Source: Pyrobaculum islandicum DSM 4184
GTDB taxonomy: Archaea > Thermoproteota > Thermoprotei > Thermoproteales > Thermoproteaceae
Direction of reading: 5' to 3'
DNA: 64,000 nucleotides
NCBI RefSeq assembly: GCF_000015205.1
Contig: NC_008701.1
Location: forward strand, 124,001 to 188,000
Positions 44,666-53,291 of this stretch are shown in pieces (within the stretch, counting starts at the first letter, position 1; the number at the start of each line of letters is the position of its first letter). The notes below the pieces were generated by a model. That model was not told the origin of the DNA, made no database searches, and was given only the letters and a program-made list of their open reading frames with translations. A program made the translations under genes and the position numbers.

Positions 44666-46266
44666 GATTTCTTTTCTTTAAGAAAGTCTAGATAGGGCTC
44701 TTTTAAGTCAACCATGGCGTTTACTATTAGTTCTACTAAGCCTCCGTAATGGATATTATAGAGCTCGGTGGCTCTGTAGTGAGCTAATACGTCTCTGATA
44801 GCGCCTTTACAATTGGAACAAGGCGCACATACATACTTCGGTATTTTTGGATCTAATACATCTTTGAATGCTTCTAGTATCTGTTTAAACTTCATCCTGC
44901 TGGCAACTTTATTTCTCCATTCGGGGAAGTTTAACGACTGCATTATCGCAAACCCACTTCCACCGCCACAACAATAGTTATACACGCCATGTGGCACCAT
45001 CTCTCTAAACATAGGTGCTATTTTCCTTAAGATCTCTCTCTGCGGCTCTACAATACCTGAAAGCCTCACTATGTTACATGGGTCGTGTAGAGTCACAGGA
45101 AAGTTGTTTTTCGAGGGGTCTAAGTTCAGCTTGTTGCTCATGACGATATCTCTCAACAGTGGCAGAGCGCTTTCCCGCGGTATTCTGTTCTCGTCTGTGA
45201 GTATTCTGTCTGCAACCACAACGAGAGCTTTAGTGGCGTGTCCACACTCTCCTACTACTATCTTCTTAACTTCAAGCTTGCGGGCGATTTCTATATGTTT
45301 TAGAGCTATTCTAGCTAACTGTACGTCGTCGTACCATGCGCCGTAGTTAACTACGTCGTATCCCAGAGGCTCGCTACTTAACGTCCAGCTTAAGCCCGCC
45401 TCTTCGAATATTATGGCGAAGGCAGCGACGTTCTCAGGCCAGGATAGAAATTCGCCGGCGTTGTGGATTAATAATATGTCTGCACCTTTCTGGTCGACGG
45501 GTATTTTTATCCTCTTGCCGGTTTTTTCGTATATGAAGTCTTCTATGTATTTCACCATTTTTAACAACGCCTTGGGTGTCATTCCTGTTGATGAGCCTAC
45601 TTTTAGGTGTTGTACTGTGCCTTTTTCGTGGAGATTTTTCGGAGCTATGCCAAGTTCTTGGGAGAATAATTTTCTTATCTCTCTTGCGATCAAGCCGTTG
45701 TCTATGCCAAGCGGACACACTTGGACACAACGTCTACATAAGGTACATCTATATGCCAGTTCAGCAAGTCTCATCAAGGTGAATATATTTAGTTCTATAT
45801 CTCCTCCGGGTTTTTTAGCTATGTACTTATTGTATATCCTCCGCAGAACCTCTGCTCTATATGTCGGCCTATAGATATCTTTCCTGCCGCTGGCTATATA
45901 TATGGGGCATGCCTCTGCACAGTTTTGACATTTTGCACAGTATTCTAGTGATAGGAGTAGCGGTTGGAGAAACGTCCAGTTGCTCTCTCTAGAAGTCAGC
46001 TTTTTCAGCCCTTCGAGAAACTTCTGTATAAGTCTCTCCTCTTCTTCTTTAGTCTTCGGCTTCCACGGCAGATCTATAGCAATATAGCCGTCAAGCTCTG
46101 TTACATAGGTTTCTTCCCACTCTGGCTTTGGCGTTGTTAAGGGGGGCTCTGAGCCTGACTTGTCGTAGGGCGGCGGGAGGGGCATTAAATCTTCTAGCTT
46201 TAGTTGAACTAGCCTTTTGACCGGTTTGCTTATATCGTTGATCTTAACTACTTCCTTACGGCTCAT
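44662..46266 (-). CDS. dsrK: DsrK/HdrD-like Fe-S protein (second copy)
   Basis: The ATG at 46266 overlaps the dsrM2 stop (ATGA), fixing the start; the product has 534 residues. It contains CAKCQNCAEACP and CTLCRRCVQVCP, then CCG domains with YNCCGGGSGF and a final APCSNCKGAIRD. It is longer than DsrK1 by an N-terminal extension of about 90 residues with PLPPPYDKSGSEPP. With DsrM2 it forms a classical DsrMK pair that would reduce DsrC trisulfide using quinol. Confidence 0.9.
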   Translation of the reverse strand: MSRKEVVKINDISKPVKRLVQLKLEDLMPLPPPYDKSGSEPPLTTPKPEWEETYVTELDGYIAIDLPWKPKTKEEEERLIQKFLEGLKKLTSRESNWTFLQPLLLSLEYCAKCQNCAEACPIYIASGRKDIYRPTYRAEVLRRIYNKYIAKKPGGDIELNIFTLMRLAELAYRCTLCRRCVQVCPLGIDNGLIAREIRKLFSQELGIAPKNLHEKGTVQHLKVGSSTGMTPKALLKMVKYIEDFIYEKTGKRIKIPVDQKGADILLIHNAGEFLSWPENVAAFAIIFEEAGLSWTLSSEPLGYDVVNYGAWYDDVQLARIALKHIEIARKLEVKKIVVGECGHATKALVVVADRILTDENRIPRESALPLLRDIVMSNKLNLDPSKNNFPVTLHDPCNIVRLSGIVEPQREILRKIAPMFREMVPHGVYNYCCGGGSGFAIMQSLNFPEWRNKVASRMKFKQILEAFKDVLDPKIPKYVCAPCSNCKGAIRDVLAHYRATELYNIHYGGLVELIVNAMVDLKEPYLDFLKEKKS

Positions 46267-47171
46267 AGCCCTGCTGCGTTTTTCTCCCATGTTTCTCCTG
46301 ACCTTATGTGAGGCGCCGACCACCTCAATGGGAGTTTTAAAAGTTCACTTACTCTGCCGTCTAACTGGCCTGTGTTAGGCTCATCGTCCCAAAGAATTTT
46401 GTGATATGTGAAGTATTTTCCTATGAAGTGTGTTATTTTAGAGAACGGTATATATACGAGAAGTAGTTGTATTAGTGCTATATTCACCGTTGTTATAGTG
46501 GGTAGGGGCGGGGGTTGTGAAAATGTAACTAGGCTTAGCATAAACTTTCTAGCTAAGTCAAAGGCAGGGTCGTAAATCCAAGCGGCTAGGCCTGTGGCTA
46601 CAGTTATTAACACTAGGACTGTGTTTAAATAATCGGGCCAAGTTGTATAGTCTCTCAGCACGGGATCTGACAGTCTTCTAATGAGAAGCCCTATGCCACC
46701 TATTATTGTCATTATGGCGCCTAGACCGCCGGTTATCAACGTGACATAGTATAAGAAGTACGCCCAGGGGTTGCTTGAAGGTATTTGCACACCTAGTGAC
46801 ATAATTATCGCACTGAGGAAAAGCGCAAGGAACCACACTAATATTAAGTATATTCCGAAATGGAAAAACCATGATAAAAACCATAGTCTCTTATTCATTA
46901 GGTATATTCTTTTTATAAAGAGCATTTCTTCTAACATTTCTTTTAGCTCTCCTATTTTTGTAACTTCGCGTGTTTTTTTAGCCCAGTCGACTTCTTCTAG
47001 GTAGCTACCGCCGTATTCAGCTTTTTTCTCATGTGGAACTGGATATAGCTCCCATCTGAGATGGATAGGCATAGAGGCCCAACGACTCCATTTATATATG
47101 ATGCCTATTATAAATATTGTAAATGTTATATATGATGTGTAAAATATTATTGATTCTATATTATATGACAT
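46263..47171 (-). CDS. dsrM: DsrM/NarI-like cytochrome b membrane protein (second copy)
   Basis: A 302-residue protein with about six helices: FYTSYITFTIFIIGIIY, FLSWFFHFGIYLILVWFLAL, GGLGAIMTIIGGIGLL and IALIQLLLVYIPFSKITHF. Histidines in FFHFG and KITHFIG are likely heme ligands. It is the first gene of the dsrM2-dsrK2 operon. A 54-bp piece of this gene (46429-46482) occurs exactly at 49469-49522 within a TnpB scar. Confidence 0.85.
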   Translation of the reverse strand: MSYNIESIIFYTSYITFTIFIIGIIYKWSRWASMPIHLRWELYPVPHEKKAEYGGSYLEEVDWAKKTREVTKIGELKEMLEEMLFIKRIYLMNKRLWFLSWFFHFGIYLILVWFLALFLSAIIMSLGVQIPSSNPWAYFLYYVTLITGGLGAIMTIIGGIGLLIRRLSDPVLRDYTTWPDYLNTVLVLITVATGLAAWIYDPAFDLARKFMLSLVTFSQPPPLPTITTVNIALIQLLLVYIPFSKITHFIGKYFTYHKILWDDEPNTGQLDGRVSELLKLPLRWSAPHIRSGETWEKNAAGL

Positions 47172-47279
47172 TACGGACTCTCTTTATTTAAAGATAAAAA
47201 TATTATTACACAAATTTATGAAACTGTTGTTACTGCAGTCAGTGTAACAAATTCTTATAATAGAAGACTCGAAGTTTAT

Positions 47280-48623
47280 GTGATCCCGCGTGTAGTTATC
47301 TCATCTTTCAGAGGTATGTCTGGGAAGACTATTATCTCTCTTGCATTGATATATGGTCTCTTTAGGCAGGGGCTTAGAGTTGCCCCCTTTAAGGTTGGGC
47401 CTGACTATATCGACCCGAGCTACCACACAGCGGCGGCGGGGAGGCCCAGCAGAAACCTCGACGTGGTGTTGATGGGAGAGAGGGGGGTGGTGGAGCGTTT
47501 TGTAAAATTTTCAAGAGGCGCAGACATTGCCGTTGTGGAGGGCGTGTTAGGCCTCTACGACTCCTTCGACGGCGTTTCTGAGCTCGGCTCCACGGCGCAG
47601 GTGGCTAAGCTGTTGAAAGCTCCTGTTTTGTTAGTGTTAAACGGGGAGAGAGTAAATAGAACTCTTAGGGCTATCGTTAGGGGGTTAAGGCAGTTTGACC
47701 CCGAGATTAAAATCCCGGGAGTAGTTTTAACAAACGTCACTAGGAGTCAGGCGGAGAAGCTGAAGAAGTCCCTCCCCGAGGAGGGGGTGGAGGTGTTGGG
47801 CGCAGTGCCTAAGAGTGAGAAGTTGGCAGAGGTATTTTCCTATAGACATCTCGGCCTTACGCCAGTGGGCGAAAGAGGGGATGTCCCCCGTATTTTTGAA
47901 GTTGTTGAAAAATATGTGTTGCCGTATATAGATTTAGATGGCGTTATTGCTATTGCCAAATCTGCCGGCGATTTTGCAGTAGATATTAAAGAAGAAGATC
48001 CTGGGGGCTTGGGCGGGTGTAGAATTGGGATTGTGTTTGATAGAGCTTTTACCTTCTACTACCCCGAGGTCTTCGAGGAGGCTAAGTCGCTGGGAGAGGT
48101 GGTGTTTTTAGACTCGCTGAAGATGCAAGAGTTGCCTCAAGTAGACGTGGTTTTTATAGGCGGGGGCTTTCCTGAATCTCTAGCAGAAGAGTTAGAACGT
48201 AACAAACCGTTTAAATCCTCGTTGTTGAAATTTATAGAGCGGGGGGGCAAGGTATATGCCGAATGCGGTGGCCTTATGTATCTTACCTCTTCTATAGTGG
48301 TAGAGGGCTCGGAGTACGAGATGGTTGGCGCGATAGACGGCATAACAGTTATGATGAAGAGACCGGTAGGGAAGGGATACGCTTGGGGCGTGGTGGAGAG
48401 GAGGACGCCTATAGCCCCTCCGGGGACTAGGCTTGTGGGACACGAGTTTCATTACTCCAAGATTATCCTCAGGGAGGAGGTAGAGACCGCTATAAGGCTG
48501 GAGAGGGGGGTTGGAATCGGCGGCGGTAGAGACGGCATTGTAAAGGGCAATATGCACGCACAATATCTCCATATACATCCCTACACCTACAGCGTGTTGA
48601 GGACGCTATGCCGCTCTACGTAG
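47280..48623 (+). CDS. dsrN: CbiA-type a,c-diamide synthase; likely DsrN (siroheme amidase)
   Basis: The 447-residue protein has the CbiA/CobB form: an N-terminal P-loop (SSFRGMSGKTIISL), KVGPDYIDPSYHTAA and a class I glutamine amidotransferase domain with the nucleophile in KVYAECGGLMYL and the partner VGHEFHYS. In sulfur bacteria the homolog DsrN makes siroamide for DsrAB, which fits the dsr neighbourhood here; a cobalamin role is also possible, but no other cobalamin gene is visible. The start is GTG with an upstream TTCTTATAATAG box. It overlaps the methyltransferase gene by 16 bases. Confidence 0.8.
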   Translation: MIPRVVISSFRGMSGKTIISLALIYGLFRQGLRVAPFKVGPDYIDPSYHTAAAGRPSRNLDVVLMGERGVVERFVKFSRGADIAVVEGVLGLYDSFDGVSELGSTAQVAKLLKAPVLLVLNGERVNRTLRAIVRGLRQFDPEIKIPGVVLTNVTRSQAEKLKKSLPEEGVEVLGAVPKSEKLAEVFSYRHLGLTPVGERGDVPRIFEVVEKYVLPYIDLDGVIAIAKSAGDFAVDIKEEDPGGLGGCRIGIVFDRAFTFYYPEVFEEAKSLGEVVFLDSLKMQELPQVDVVFIGGGFPESLAEELERNKPFKSSLLKFIERGGKVYAECGGLMYLTSSIVVEGSEYEMVGAIDGITVMMKRPVGKGYAWGVVERRTPIAPPGTRLVGHEFHYSKIILREEVETAIRLERGVGIGGGRDGIVKGNMHAQYLHIHPYTYSVLRTLCRST

Positions 48624-49276
48624 TGGGGGCAGGCCCTGGCGACCCTAAGTTATTGACTATTAGAGCTAGAGAGCTACTTGAGGAAGCCGACGTGGTGGCA
48701 TATGGCGACCTCGTGCCAGAGGAGGTGGTGAAAATCGCCAAGAAGGCGCGTGTTGTAAAAATTGGCCATAGGAGAGTGGAACACGACGCCGCTATAGAAG
48801 CTCTAATTGAAGAAGCGCGGTGGAGAAACGTAGTGATTTTAAAAAACGGCGATCCCACAATATTTGGGAGGGGGGTCAAGGTGTGTAAAATGGCAAGAGA
48901 GAGGGGGGTGCCCTGCGAAATTGTGCCTGGCGTCAGCTCTTTTACAGCCGCGGCCGCCCTCTTCCAGATAGAGCTTACAGACGGCGAAAATCTTAGACAT
49001 ATAGCTCTGTTGTCATATCCACATTTCTCAGCTGACATACTTAGAGAAATAAAGGCAGACACTCTGGTTATATTTATGATGGGAGATAAACTACAAGAGG
49101 TGAGCCAGGTGTTAGCTCAGGTCTGTAACCCAGAGAGAGTATACCTCTGCGTCGGAGTGTCCCTAGGCGGCTATTGCGAAGAAGTCTCCCCTGAGGTTTT
49201 AGGAGAAAAGAAAGGCCTACGACCAACTCTTGTCATAGTACAGAGATGTACATCTTCAAAGAGTATAAAAATGTAA
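48608..49276 (+). CDS. Uroporphyrinogen-III/precorrin methyltransferase-family protein (SUMT-like)
   Basis: The 222-residue protein has the SUMT/CobA family start YVVGAGPGDPKLLTIRAREL and the P-GV motif (IVPGVSSFTAAAAL), with LKNGDPTIFGRG where SUMT has GGDPFIFGRG. It could be the siroheme uroporphyrinogen-III methyltransferase or a cobalamin-type precorrin methyltransferase; coupling to DsrN favours siroheme. ATG lies inside the preceding gene. Confidence 0.75.
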   Translation: MPLYVVGAGPGDPKLLTIRARELLEEADVVAYGDLVPEEVVKIAKKARVVKIGHRRVEHDAAIEALIEEARWRNVVILKNGDPTIFGRGVKVCKMARERGVPCEIVPGVSSFTAAAALFQIELTDGENLRHIALLSYPHFSADILREIKADTLVIFMMGDKLQEVSQVLAQVCNPERVYLCVGVSLGGYCEEVSPEVLGEKKGLRPTLVIVQRCTSSKSIKM

Positions 49277-49468
49277 CCCTCACAGAGTTAGGCAAATTGC
49301 CTAGAGACGGTCTATAGCCCTCTGTCCCTAGGTGCTTATCGCCAATGACACGCCTAGGAACTTCCTCCTCGCTCACGCAGTCATGAGCACCCAGGGTGTC
49401 TTGGGCGTGGGGCCGGGCGGCACACTGCCCTCCGCGGGCGCCCTCTTTTTGATGATTATCATGGCGGC
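49277..49468 (-). pseudogene. TnpB 3'-end remnant (family of 1779-3149)
   Basis: A decayed tnpB end on the minus strand with the right-end sequence TCCCTAGG ... CGCCTAGGAA (49325-49358) and a frame like EGSVPPGPTPKTPWVLMTA. A longer loop separates the stem arms than in other copies. Confidence 0.6.
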
Positions 49469-49522
49469 TGTGTTATTTTAGAGAACGGTATATATACGAG
49501 AAGTAGTTGTATTAGTGCTATA
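49469..49522 (+). repeat. 54-bp exact copy of part of dsrM2
   Basis: Every base equals 46429-46482, an internal part of the dsrM2 gene on the same window strand. It sits between TnpB remnants, where copies at 14870-14920 and 19710-19745 have unrelated sequence. Being identical, it is likely recent. Confidence 0.9.
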
Positions 49523-49669
49523 AACTTTACAAACTGTTTCACAGTGAGGTATTGGGTTTGGCCCATGTCCACACGTGACGCGGAGGAGAAAAGTTAGAAA
49601 CATACTTTCAACTACTTCGGTTCACCTGCCTGACAGCGACGACGTGAGACAGGTGAGTCGAAAGAGTGG
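49523..49669. other. TnpB-element scar
   Basis: ACAGTGAGGTATTGGGTTTGG and the following bases are shared with 14920-14945 and 19746. No coding potential is visible. Confidence 0.45.
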
Positions 49670-49933
49670 ATGGCGCTGACTCTATCATACTCTCCGCCAA
49701 ACTTGGCTGAATTCGGTGAATTCGAGACTGTTTTGTGTCTGCTACCGCTTTTCATTTCGCCTTTTGTGCCCATCGTTGCGTTCGATATACTTGCGCTACC
49801 CTTTGCCACAATTTTAGAAATTGACCAAACCAACGACGCTAGAGTGGCAATCATGGGTCTGATGGCCATCACAAGCGTCTCTGTGGTCAGCAACCTCAGA
49901 GCGCATAGAGACATCACATTTTTAACCTCGTAA
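49670..49933 (+). CDS. Small two-helix membrane ORF, fused at its end to TnpB debris
   Basis: The 87-codon frame has hydrophobic stretches ETVLCLLPLFISPFVPIVAF and ARVAIMGLMAITSVSVVS. The end NLRAHRDITFL resembles the TnpB end FRAHRDNVSV in its frame, so the natural C-terminus was probably lost. No promoter is obvious. It may be a degraded gene. Confidence 0.3.
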   Translation: MALTLSYSPPNLAEFGEFETVLCLLPLFISPFVPIVAFDILALPFATILEIDQTNDARVAIMGLMAITSVSVVSNLRAHRDITFLTS

Positions 49934-49946
49934 GTACTTCTCACCC

Positions 49947-50110
49947 ATGAACGGCATCTACTTGGCCCCTGGGGCGGCTGACGGGGCGCGCAAAGTGATA
50001 CGGAACAAACGACCAGCGGCCGGCCCCCGGTGAGCCGCCCCCTCGCCCCGGTGTACCGGGGGCGGGCCCTTAAGTCCCCCGGGGAGGGGCCAAGAGAGAG
50101 ATAGGGGGAC
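49947..50110 (+). repeat. GC-rich structured right-end segment, copy E (candidate omega-RNA)
   Basis: Nearly the same as copy A at 15146-15307: CATGAACGGCATCT, the GCGGCCGGCCCC region, GGGCGGGCCCTTAAGTCCCC and AAGAGAGAGATAGGGGGAC. It follows TnpB C-terminal debris. Confidence 0.5.
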
Positions 50111-50220
50111 AACCTACTCCACCCGCACCACAGGCAAGTGGTGTAGTTTGCCGCCAGTTAACCATGTCAAGATAGCGCCGAGACGGAGTTAAACCTTATA
50201 TGTTGCAAGACTTGTGGTAT

Positions 50221-50313
50221 GTTTCGGCGTCTTTTTGTTTCCTATAGGAAACAGTTTCTGCAGAATGTTGTTTCTCGCGAGAAACAAATTTTAATTAGAG
50301 TATATACTACTTT
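50221..50313 (+). promoter_or_regulatory. Promoter of the DUF4143 ATPase with two perfect palindromes
   Basis: TGTTTCCTATAGGAAACA (50236-50253) and TTGTTTCTCGCGAGAAACAA (50268-50287) share the half-site TGTTTC; their centres lie 33 bp apart, about three helical turns. The second abuts AAATTTTAATT (about 50285-50295), a likely TATA box 20-25 nt before the GTG at 50314. Confidence 0.65.
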
Positions 50314-51555
50314 GTGGAGCGCGTCTTTAGAGAGGTTATTGAAGAGTGGCTTAGCTGGAAGCCTCCTCCCATGGTAGAGAGGGAGCTGGAGGTACCTCTG
50401 GAGACCGGCTTGGCTACAGCCGTAATTGGGCCGAGACGCGCGGGGAAGACGTACCTCTTGTATCAACTGGCAGTGAGACACGGAAGGTCGCTCTATATTA
50501 ACTTCGAGGATGTGAGATTTGTAGGCTTGAGACCAAGGGACTTCAGTGTGTTTTTAAAGACGTTGGCAGAGCATGGGGACTTCAATTTATTGCTCTTAGA
50601 CGAGGTACAGAACGTCCCTCACTGGGGGAGGTGGATTAGATCTCTGCTGGACAGAGGCTACCTGGTGGCTGTGGCCGGCTCGACGTCGAAACTAGGCGCT
50701 AGGGAGGTGCCGACGGAACTGAGGGGGAGGTATCTATCCCGCCTCCTCCTGCCCTTCTCCTTCAGGGAGTATCTAAAGGCCGTGGGGATCCCGGCGTTGG
50801 CGGGACACGCCCCGGCCTCCCGAGGCAGACTGCTGGGCGCGCTGAGGGAGTACCTGGAACGGGGTGGCTACCCCGAGGCCGTCCTAAGGCCTCAGCTGGC
50901 GCGGGAGCTCTTGAGGACATACCGCGACACCGTGGTCTACCGCGACGTCGTGGAGAGACACAGGGTCAGAGACGCCAGGGGGTTCGAGGTCTTTCTCTCC
51001 ATGGTGGAGTCCAGCTTCTGCAACGTCTTCTCCATATCCTCAGCCCACAGGAGGCTGGCCTCCCTGGGGCTGGAGAAGAGCAAGAAGACACTGGCCAACT
51101 ACCTAAAGTACCTCGAGGAGGCCTTCTACGTGGTGGCCGTCCCTAAGTGGGGGCCCGGCAAGACGCCGCTGACGCAACCCCACAAGATCTACCCAGTGGA
51201 TCCCGGCTACATACCCGAGGGGCAGATCGGCAGAAAGATGGAAGCGGCGGTGGCTGTGGAGCTCCTCCGGAGGGGCGCGAAGTTCTACTACTACAGGGGG
51301 AGGAGGGAGGTGGACTTCGTGGTGGAGGGCGAGCCGCCCCTCTTGATTCAGGTGACCTACGCCTCGGCGCCCGACGAGGTCGACAGAAGAGAGCTTGACG
51401 CGCTCTCGGAGGCCGCGGCCGCCGTTGGGGGAAGGCCGCTGTTGATCACCTGGGACCTAGAGGGCCAGATCGCGCGGAGCGGCCTTAGAGTCGACGCGGT
51501 GCCGCTCTGGCAGTGGCTGTTAGGCGGCTGGGCCAAGTCGCCGGCCTCTACCTAG
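50314..51555 (+). CDS. AAA_14/DUF4143 ATPase
   Basis: The 413-residue protein has Walker A IGPRRAGKTYLLYQL, Walker B NLLLLDEVQNVPHW and sensor VAVAGSTSKLG. The C-terminal DUF4143 domain carries a PD-(D/E)XK-like motif, REVDFVV ... LIQVTYA. Such proteins are common in archaea, often variable between strains, and of unknown role. Two palindromes just upstream suggest autoregulation. It starts with GTG and lies between TnpB scars and an ABC transporter. Confidence 0.85.
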   Translation: MERVFREVIEEWLSWKPPPMVERELEVPLETGLATAVIGPRRAGKTYLLYQLAVRHGRSLYINFEDVRFVGLRPRDFSVFLKTLAEHGDFNLLLLDEVQNVPHWGRWIRSLLDRGYLVAVAGSTSKLGAREVPTELRGRYLSRLLLPFSFREYLKAVGIPALAGHAPASRGRLLGALREYLERGGYPEAVLRPQLARELLRTYRDTVVYRDVVERHRVRDARGFEVFLSMVESSFCNVFSISSAHRRLASLGLEKSKKTLANYLKYLEEAFYVVAVPKWGPGKTPLTQPHKIYPVDPGYIPEGQIGRKMEAAVAVELLRRGAKFYYYRGRREVDFVVEGEPPLLIQVTYASAPDEVDRRELDALSEAAAAVGGRPLLITWDLEGQIARSGLRVDAVPLWQWLLGGWAKSPAST

Positions 51556-51581
51556 CGACTAGGCCGCCAGGCGGCGGAGGG

Positions 51582-52430
51582 TCAGATCCCTTCTCTCAAC
51601 AGCTCGGGAGGGGCGTATCTCACCTTCGAGACCAAAAGCGCCGCGGCTAGGCTCAACGCGGCGGCCCACCCCGAGATGCTTGTCGCCAGCGCCCAGGCGG
51701 GCACATCCAGGGTGTTTGAACTCGCAATGGCGGCGTACGGCCTTTCTAGCCCGGCGTATGCCGTGATAATAAGGGCCTGGGCCGCCGTGAATGGGTTGGC
51801 CGCAAGAGATAGAGGACTCTGCTCCACATAGAGGTAGCTGAAGTAGAAGAGCATGTTGAAGATCAGCGGGGTGAAGGGGAGCCAGCTGGCCGCCTTAACA
51901 GCCTTCAACGCGAGGAGAGATAGGAGGAACAGAAGAGCCGCCGCAAACGCGGTAAACACAGCCACCGCCCCGGCCGTATGGAGCAGAGCCAGCGCGTCCT
52001 TTGGAGCGGCGTCGGCTAGAGAGACCGAGATCCCGCTGTCGTTTAAGCCGCGCCACATGAGCAACCAGTTGGCCGCCCCAACCGCCGCCACTAAGATGAG
52101 GCTTGTGGTAAACATCGCGCCGTAGTATGAGGCAACGTATTTCAAAGGCCTCAGTCTCCCGAAGCGGAGCAGATAGGGCACAGCCGCAGTGCTGTAGATC
52201 ATGGAGTACAACAGGGCTACGGACACAGCGGCGACCACCGTGATCACAACGCCGTCGAGCCAGCCTGCGACATAGGACCTGGCGTACTGAGCGGCGTAGG
52301 GCGACTTGGCGAAGCCCTTGGTGAAGATAAACGCGCCCATCGCCACCCAGAACAGAGGCCAGAGACCTCCCCACAGCAACACCCACCTGTTCTTCAACGT
52401 CCTGACCACTAGATATCTGGCGAGGCCCAT
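51582..52430 (-). CDS. ABC transporter permease
   Basis: The 282-residue protein shows about six hydrophobic helices and no other domain. Its ATG lies 2 bp from the end of the ABC ATPase gene, so it is its membrane partner. The pair resembles small ABC-2-type exporters. The substrate is unknown. Confidence 0.75.
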   Translation of the reverse strand: MGLARYLVVRTLKNRWVLLWGGLWPLFWVAMGAFIFTKGFAKSPYAAQYARSYVAGWLDGVVITVVAAVSVALLYSMIYSTAAVPYLLRFGRLRPLKYVASYYGAMFTTSLILVAAVGAANWLLMWRGLNDSGISVSLADAAPKDALALLHTAGAVAVFTAFAAALLFLLSLLALKAVKAASWLPFTPLIFNMLFYFSYLYVEQSPLSLAANPFTAAQALIITAYAGLERPYAAIASSNTLDVPAWALATSISGWAAALSLAAALLVSKVRYAPPELLREGI

Positions 52431-52432
52431 GG

Positions 52433-53200
52433 CTATTCCACCAGGCCGTAGATCTTGTTCACCGTGCCCATCTCGCTGAACTTAACCCCGGCGCCCTTGA
52501 CTACCGAGTACTCCACGCCGCCGACCTTAAGCGTTAGAAGAGCGCCGCCGGCCCTCCCTCTGACCAGCCCCGAGGCCAGCAGATCGTCGACTAGGACGGG
52601 GCCGTAGAGTCTGCCCTCCAGCATGAAGTAGGCGTCCCAGCCCCTCATGGCCTTGAGGGCGTCGAGGTCGTGGGTGGCGACGATTCCAGACTCCCCGCGC
52701 TCCACTAGAAGCTTCAACACAGCGCCTCTCCTTGCGGGATCCACGTTCTCGAAGGGCTCGTCCACCAAGATGGTCTTCGGCCTAGAGGACAGGGCGAGGG
52801 CGAGCCTCACAAGAGACCACTGGCCGGCCGAGAGGGCGTGCACCGGCCTCCTCATGACCTCGCGCCCCAGCCCCAACCGCCCCATGAGGGCCTCGAACTC
52901 GCCCCGGTCAACGCCCTTCAAGTCCTCAAACACCTCCAGGAGCCCTGCCACGTCGTAGGCAATACGGTATATCTCGGGGAGATTCGACGAAACTGTGAGG
53001 AGCCCCCTGGCGGAGTCCACCTCAACGCCGTCGATCTTGATGCTACCCTCGTAGGGGATCACCCCGCTTACAGCCCTCAACAAGGTGGTTTTCCCAGAGC
53101 CGTTGGGCCCCAGAAGCACCGCCTTTCCCACCACCTCAGCCCCATCCGCGAGGACCTCGAAGGTCCCCGCCCTCACCTTCACACCCCTAATCTCAATCAT
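52433..53200 (-). CDS. ABC transporter ATP-binding protein
   Basis: I chose ATG 53200 (MIEIRGVKVRAGTFEVLADG) because TGTTTATATCG lies about 25 nt upstream. Walker A is LLGPNGSGKTTLL, the signature is LSAGQWSLVRLAL, and Walker B is TILVDEPFENV. The 255 residues are the usual single-domain size. It energises the permease and is divergent from a membrane protein/wHTH gene pair. Confidence 0.88.
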   Translation of the reverse strand: MIEIRGVKVRAGTFEVLADGAEVVGKAVLLGPNGSGKTTLLRAVSGVIPYEGSIKIDGVEVDSARGLLTVSSNLPEIYRIAYDVAGLLEVFEDLKGVDRGEFEALMGRLGLGREVMRRPVHALSAGQWSLVRLALALSSRPKTILVDEPFENVDPARRGAVLKLLVERGESGIVATHDLDALKAMRGWDAYFMLEGRLYGPVLVDDLLASGLVRGRAGGALLTLKVGGVEYSVVKGAGVKFSEMGTVNKIYGLVE

Positions 53201-53237
53201 GTGTGGTGAGAACAAGGCGATATAAACAGCTCTCGGA

Positions 53238-53255
53238 AGTTCAGAATTATGAACT
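53238..53255. promoter_or_regulatory. Inverted repeat between divergent promoters
   Basis: AGTTCA, six bases, TGAACT: a perfect dyad lying between the ABC promoter and the membrane-protein promoter (TTATAAATAG at about 53271-53280). It is a likely operator for the wHTH protein encoded at 53858. Confidence 0.5.
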
Positions 53256-53291
53256 GGCGAGACGCTTATAAATAGAGCTCTACCTGGAGAG

